Source of the DNA: CAVTWH01 sp963850915
Lineage (GTDB): Bacteria > Actinomycetota > Actinomycetes > Mycobacteriales > Micromonosporaceae
Assembly (NCBI GenBank): GCA_963850915.1
Contig: CAWKND010000004.1
Span: forward strand, 1,054,001-1,118,000
Direction of reading: 5' to 3'
Length of the DNA: 64,000 bases
Of the stretch, positions 63,214-64,000 are shown in pieces. Below the pieces are notes generated by a model. That model saw only the letters and a list, made by a program, of their open reading frames with translations, was not told the origin of the DNA and did not search any database. Position 1 is the stretch's first letter. Every line of letters starts with the position of its first letter. The position numbers and the translations under genes are program-made.

Positions 63214-64000
63214 CCGGCGACATCGGGGCGCTGTCCCGGATCACGCCGGAGCTGGTGGCGATCGCGGCCACCCTGATCCGCGAGGGTACGGTGCACGACC
63301 TCGGGCTGCCGTTGGACGAGCAGGTACCGCAGGGCAGTCCGGGCGCCTTCACCCCGTTCTCGTTCACCTGGCGGGTCACGCCGGAGGGGTCGGCCCCGCA
63401 CGACCACTACCAGTACGCGGCCGAGACGATCACCGGCGCGCTGCACGTGGGTACCCACATCGACGGGCTGGTCCACGTGGCCGCCGCCGGGCGGGTCTAC
63501 GGGAACCGGCGCGCCGGCGATGTCCGTACCGACAAAGGGTTTTCGGTCAACGGGATCGAGACCGTACCGCCGATCGTGACCCGCGGCGTGCTGGTCGACG
63601 TGGCCCGCAGCCGGGGCGTGGCCGCGCTCCCTGACGGCTACGAGGTGACCAAGGCCGACCTCGTCGCCGCGCTGGGCGGCCTGGTGATCGAACCGGGCGA
63701 CGCGATCCTGGTACGGACCGGCAAGATCCGCGAGTACGGCCGGGACAACGCCGCCTACCAGGCGGGCCAGCCGGGAGTAGGCCCGGAGGGGGCGATCTGG
63801 CTCTACGAGCAGGGCATGGCCGTACTCGGCACCGACACCGCCGGTACCGAACCGCTGCCGTTCCCGGACGAGCACCACACCACCCACCAGGAAATGCTGG
63901 TCGAGCGCGGCGTGCACCTGATCGAGAACCTCAACCTCGACGACGCGGCCCAGGCCGGTGTGGCCGTCGGGCTCTTCGTCTGCCTTCCGTTGCGTATCAC
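63210..64000 (+). CDS. Cyclase-family hydrolase (kynurenine-formamidase-like), runs off the window
   Basis: The ATG overlaps the enolase-type stop (ATGA). The visible 263 residues contain the cyclase-family metal motif ALHVGTHIDGLVHVAAAGRV (HxGTHxD), GVLVDVARSRGV, PGDAILVRTGKIREYG and LPFPDEHHTTHQEMLVERGV near the end. PF04199 members cut lactone or amide bonds in a metal site. In this setting a sugar-acid lactonase or ring-opening role is inferred. The frame is open at base 64000, so the 3' end lies outside the window. Confidence 0.85.
   Translation, partial: MTGDIGALSRITPELVAIAATLIREGTVHDLGLPLDEQVPQGSPGAFTPFSFTWRVTPEGSAPHDHYQYAAETITGALHVGTHIDGLVHVAAAGRVYGNRRAGDVRTDKGFSVNGIETVPPIVTRGVLVDVARSRGVAALPDGYEVTKADLVAALGGLVIEPGDAILVRTGKIREYGRDNAAYQAGQPGVGPEGAIWLYEQGMAVLGTDTAGTEPLPFPDEHHTTHQEMLVERGVHLIENLNLDDAAQAGVAVGLFVCLPLRI

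Overview
The window is high-GC actinobacterial DNA. The gene content fits a soil actinomycete of the Micromonosporaceae type: secreted plant-polysaccharide hydrolases with ricin-type lectin modules, a large AfsR/SARP regulator, a nitrate/nitrite-sensing histidine kinase with a roadblock partner, and many GTG starts. GGTACC is strikingly common in the resident genes and scarcer in the inserted segments. No species name can be read from the sequence.

Layout. 1-4734: four genes coupled by 4-bp stop/start overlaps (NIT-type histidine kinase cut by the window edge, roadblock/LC7, TAXI solute-binding lipoprotein, CapA lipoprotein with a late frameshift). 4856-5221: a Gly-Cys-Val tRNA operon with promoter and terminator. 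5171-18286: two tandem segments, each ending in a 45-bp copy of the tRNA-Val 3' end. The first holds broken integrase, resolvase, LacI and LtrA pieces, an ArsR/reductase/SRPBCC operon, small unknown proteins and strongly folded non-coding DNA. The second holds an ISL3-type IS, a xylose-type ABC importer with a frameshifted binding protein, a dead GH35 tail and a quinone-oxidoreductase-like gene. A serine-recombinase tail sits on the last att copy.

18757-31812: a two-component system, a GH59 galactosidase with a CBM13, an IS5-type IS that cut a peptidase gene, several small unknown genes, a P-loop kinase, and a divergent SDR/TetR pair. 32078-41507: a ribosomal-protection GTPase, unknown genes, an AfsR-like regulator, a four-repeat NlpC/P60 protein and a small secreted protein. 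42632-46483: a lectin-GH43 enzyme and a membrane-anchored GH10 xylanase. 47354-57092: a membrane exo/endonuclease-phosphatase, a secreted HNH nuclease, an F420-reductase-like protein, a Rieske protein, VOC and SHOCT proteins, a secreted barrel-like protein, a methyltransferase, a membrane protein and an esterase. 57290-64000: a sugar-acid catabolic locus (aldehyde dehydrogenase, beta-helix polysaccharide-active protein, FCD-GntR regulator, enolase-superfamily enzyme, cyclase-family hydrolase).

How parts work together. Two regulons can be proposed from repeated operators. TGTTANCGNTAACA, a LacI-type site, lies before the sugar importer (11988) and before the lectin-GH43 gene (42632), linking uptake to xylan/arabinan breakdown. 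ATCATGCATGAT lies between the aldehyde dehydrogenase and beta-helix genes (58901) and before the enolase gene (62023), and the FCD-GntR protein encoded between them is the obvious binder. The TetR and ArsR genes each have a good self-operator. Single-base frameshifts break four otherwise well-preserved genes (CapA, importer binding protein, IS5 transposase, beta-helix protein); these may be real or sequence errors.
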